In this document: one piece after another, positions 5,633 through 6,794 of the stretch
Layout of the letters: every line of letters starts with the position of its first letter
How positions within the stretch are numbered: the stretch's first letter is position 1
From: an uncultured Deferribacteraceae bacterium
Lineage (GTDB): Bacteria; Chrysiogenota; Deferribacteres; Deferribacterales; Mucispirillaceae
Direction: 5' to 3'
Assembly: GCA_947039055.1 (NCBI GenBank)
Contig: CAMQYB010000104.1
Location: forward strand, 1 to 6,794
DNA length: 6,794 nucleotides
Notes under the pieces: generated by a model
The model's input: only the letters and a program-made list of their open reading frames with translations
What the model was told of the DNA's origin: nothing
The model's database searches: none
Position numbers and translations under genes: made by a program

Positions 5633-6549
5633 AACATATCAAACTAATATTTTTAACACTCATAATTCTATCTTGCTTTATAGTAGGATGTACAAAGAAA
5701 GATAAACCTACTGAAGTTATATCTACCACAACTACACAAACTGATAACGTAAAAACTTATAATAATAGCAACAGTATTGCTCCTGAAAAAGATATAGATT
5801 TAAGTAAATATTTTGATGGTAAAAACGGTACAGCTGTTTTCTATATCCCTCGTCAAAATTATTTTATCTATAATAAAGAGATGGCGAACACAAGGTTTTC
5901 ACCGTTTTCAACTTTTAAAATAGTCTCAACACTGATCGGATTAAACAATAATATTCTCAAAGATGAAAATAGTAAAATGAAATATAACGGTACTAAATAT
6001 TGGCTTGATTTATGGAATAAAGATGTCACTTTAAGAGAAGCTTTTAAAGTATCGTGCGTATGGTACTATCATCAAATGACTAATAAAATTGATCATGATA
6101 TCTTTACAGATGAGTTAGAGAAATTAAATTATGGCAATGCTGACACATCTGAGTGGTACGGTAACGGTAGTAATAAACTAGCAGATTTGAACGGTTTTTG
6201 GCTGAACTCATCACTTAAAATATCTCCAGTTGAACAGGTGAATGTGCTTCAGAAAATTTTAGAGAATGAAAGTATCTATAATCAAAACCATATAGCGATA
6301 CTTAAAAATATTATGAGAGTAGATAGTAATAGTAGTATTAAGAATAATGGCAATAGTAGTGATAGTAATATTTTCGGAAAAACAGGAAGTGGCTCTAACG
6401 ATAACGGTTGGTTTGTTGGATTTGTTGAGAAAGAAAATAAGTTTATATATTTTGCGATTTTTTTAAATGATAAAAATACCGCTGGGGTTGATGCTAAAAA
6501 AATTGCACTAAACATTATAGATGATTTTGACATATTATTTATAAAATAA
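5629..6549 (+). CDS. Class D (OXA-type) serine beta-lactamase, predicted lipoprotein
   Basis: This is a 306-residue penicillin-recognising enzyme, predicted to hydrolyse beta-lactams from the outer face of a membrane. A signal peptide ends in the lipobox IVGC, so Cys21 would be lipidated; a Thr/Asn/Ser-rich linker follows (about 22-55). All class D motifs are present in order: STFK (Ser94 nucleophile, Lys97 expected to be carboxylated), SCV (142-144), YGN (168-170), FWLNSSLKIS with the conserved Trp191, and KTGSG (251-255) followed by GWFVGF. Two stretches are longer than in classical OXA enzymes: about 12 residues between YGN and Trp191, including a second YGN at 177-179, and a Ser/Asn-rich insert at 232-247. 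GGAGA at 5612-5616 is 12 nt from the ATG, rather far, but the signal peptide supports this start. No blaI/blaR-type regulator is in the window and I could not pick out a convincing promoter. A non-hydrolytic penicillin-binding or sensor role is less likely but not excluded. Confidence 0.9.
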   Translation: MKHIKLIFLTLIILSCFIVGCTKKDKPTEVISTTTTQTDNVKTYNNSNSIAPEKDIDLSKYFDGKNGTAVFYIPRQNYFIYNKEMANTRFSPFSTFKIVSTLIGLNNNILKDENSKMKYNGTKYWLDLWNKDVTLREAFKVSCVWYYHQMTNKIDHDIFTDELEKLNYGNADTSEWYGNGSNKLADLNGFWLNSSLKISPVEQVNVLQKILENESIYNQNHIAILKNIMRVDSNSSIKNNGNSSDSNIFGKTGSGSNDNGWFVGFVEKENKFIYFAIFLNDKNTAGVDAKKIALNIIDDFDILFIK

Positions 6550-6711
6550 TTTTCCTATATTTGTTTTACCTTTATAGCCAACAAAATTATTTGCTTTAAG
6601 TATTTTTATTCTATTTGCATACAGTTTATCCCAATTTTCTTTTTTATATTCTGCATAAGTATTCATACTAAACATTAAAAGCAACGTTACTATAAATAAT
6701 AATTTTTTCAT
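6535..6711 (-). CDS. Small predicted exported protein, function unknown
   Basis: A 58-codon ORF begins MKKLLFIV, continues as a hydrophobic leucine-rich core and reaches NTYA, a typical signal peptide with likely cleavage after Ala20. The mature part would be only 38 residues, basic and rich in Lys, Asn and Tyr (it includes NWDKLYANRIKILK and NFVGYKGKTNIGKLFYK). The gene converges on the beta-lactamase and its last 15 bp, including the TAA, overlap the 3' end of that gene. The ribosome binding site is weak (AGAGA about 8 nt upstream). The same frame stays open for 22 codons upstream of the ATG until a TAG at 6778-6780. I do not recognise a family. It could be a real small secreted protein or the truncated start of a larger exported protein. 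Confidence 0.5.
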   Translation of the reverse strand: MKKLLFIVTLLLMFSMNTYAEYKKENWDKLYANRIKILKANNFVGYKGKTNIGKLFYK

Positions 6712-6794
6712 TTTATATTCTCTGTACTTTGCACACTCTCTTTGCTCGCTTCTTTTTAGTTTTTGGAAAACATCTATCTAACTCATACTACCTA

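Noticed and set aside
6282..6533. 83-codon hydrophobic minus-strand ORF inside the beta-lactamase gene
   Set aside because: The leucine/serine-rich run is the complement of the AAT/AGT-rich insert and Lys/Asn codons of the beta-lactamase gene. The sense frame carries the KTG and WFVGF motifs.

Overview
The window comes from an AT-rich bacterium that uses the standard code (TGG for Trp, TAA/TAG stops) and strong AGGAG/GAGGGGG-type Shine-Dalgarno sites. HslV, an HrcA/CIRCE-type heat-shock operator, a short-form CstA and a lipoprotein class D beta-lactamase together suggest a low-GC anaerobe. A spirochaete such as Brachyspira is my best guess, with low confidence; a Firmicute or Fusobacteriota genome is also possible. 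There is no sign of a phage, transposon, CRISPR array, or rRNA or tRNA gene.

Left part, minus strand (1-2800): a protein quality-control block. htpG (Hsp90, 2623-728) is followed after 111 bp by hslV (616-83), the peptidase subunit of the HslUV protease; hslU, if linked, would lie off the left edge. htpG has a clear sigma-A-type promoter with a perfect CIRCE inverted repeat over the predicted transcription start, so HrcA very likely represses it. The htpG-hslV gap holds an 8-bp tandem repeat that overlaps a second promoter, suitable for hslV. Two related 20-bp repeats, 34 bp apart, lie downstream of hslV.

Middle, plus strand (2800-5500): after a gene-free divergent intergenic region come two monocistronic-looking genes. 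The first is a DJ-1/PfpI protein of the plant DJ-1D-like type (3189-3773), with a TTGACA-N17-TAAAAT promoter and a hairpin terminator. The second is a 475-residue CstA-type transporter (4002-5429), with a TATAAT promoter, a long inverted repeat in front and a very clear rho-independent terminator behind.

Right part (5500-6794): a class D (OXA-type) beta-lactamase lipoprotein gene with all family motifs (5629-6549). A 14-codon ORF overlaps its start codon, and a 58-residue minus-strand ORF for a small exported protein (6711-6535) converges on its end. The genes do not form one obvious new system. The parts most worth a second look are the regulatory and repeat structures (octamer repeat, CIRCE on htpG, cstA inverted repeat), the motif duplication in the beta-lactamase, and the small exported ORF with its open upstream frame.
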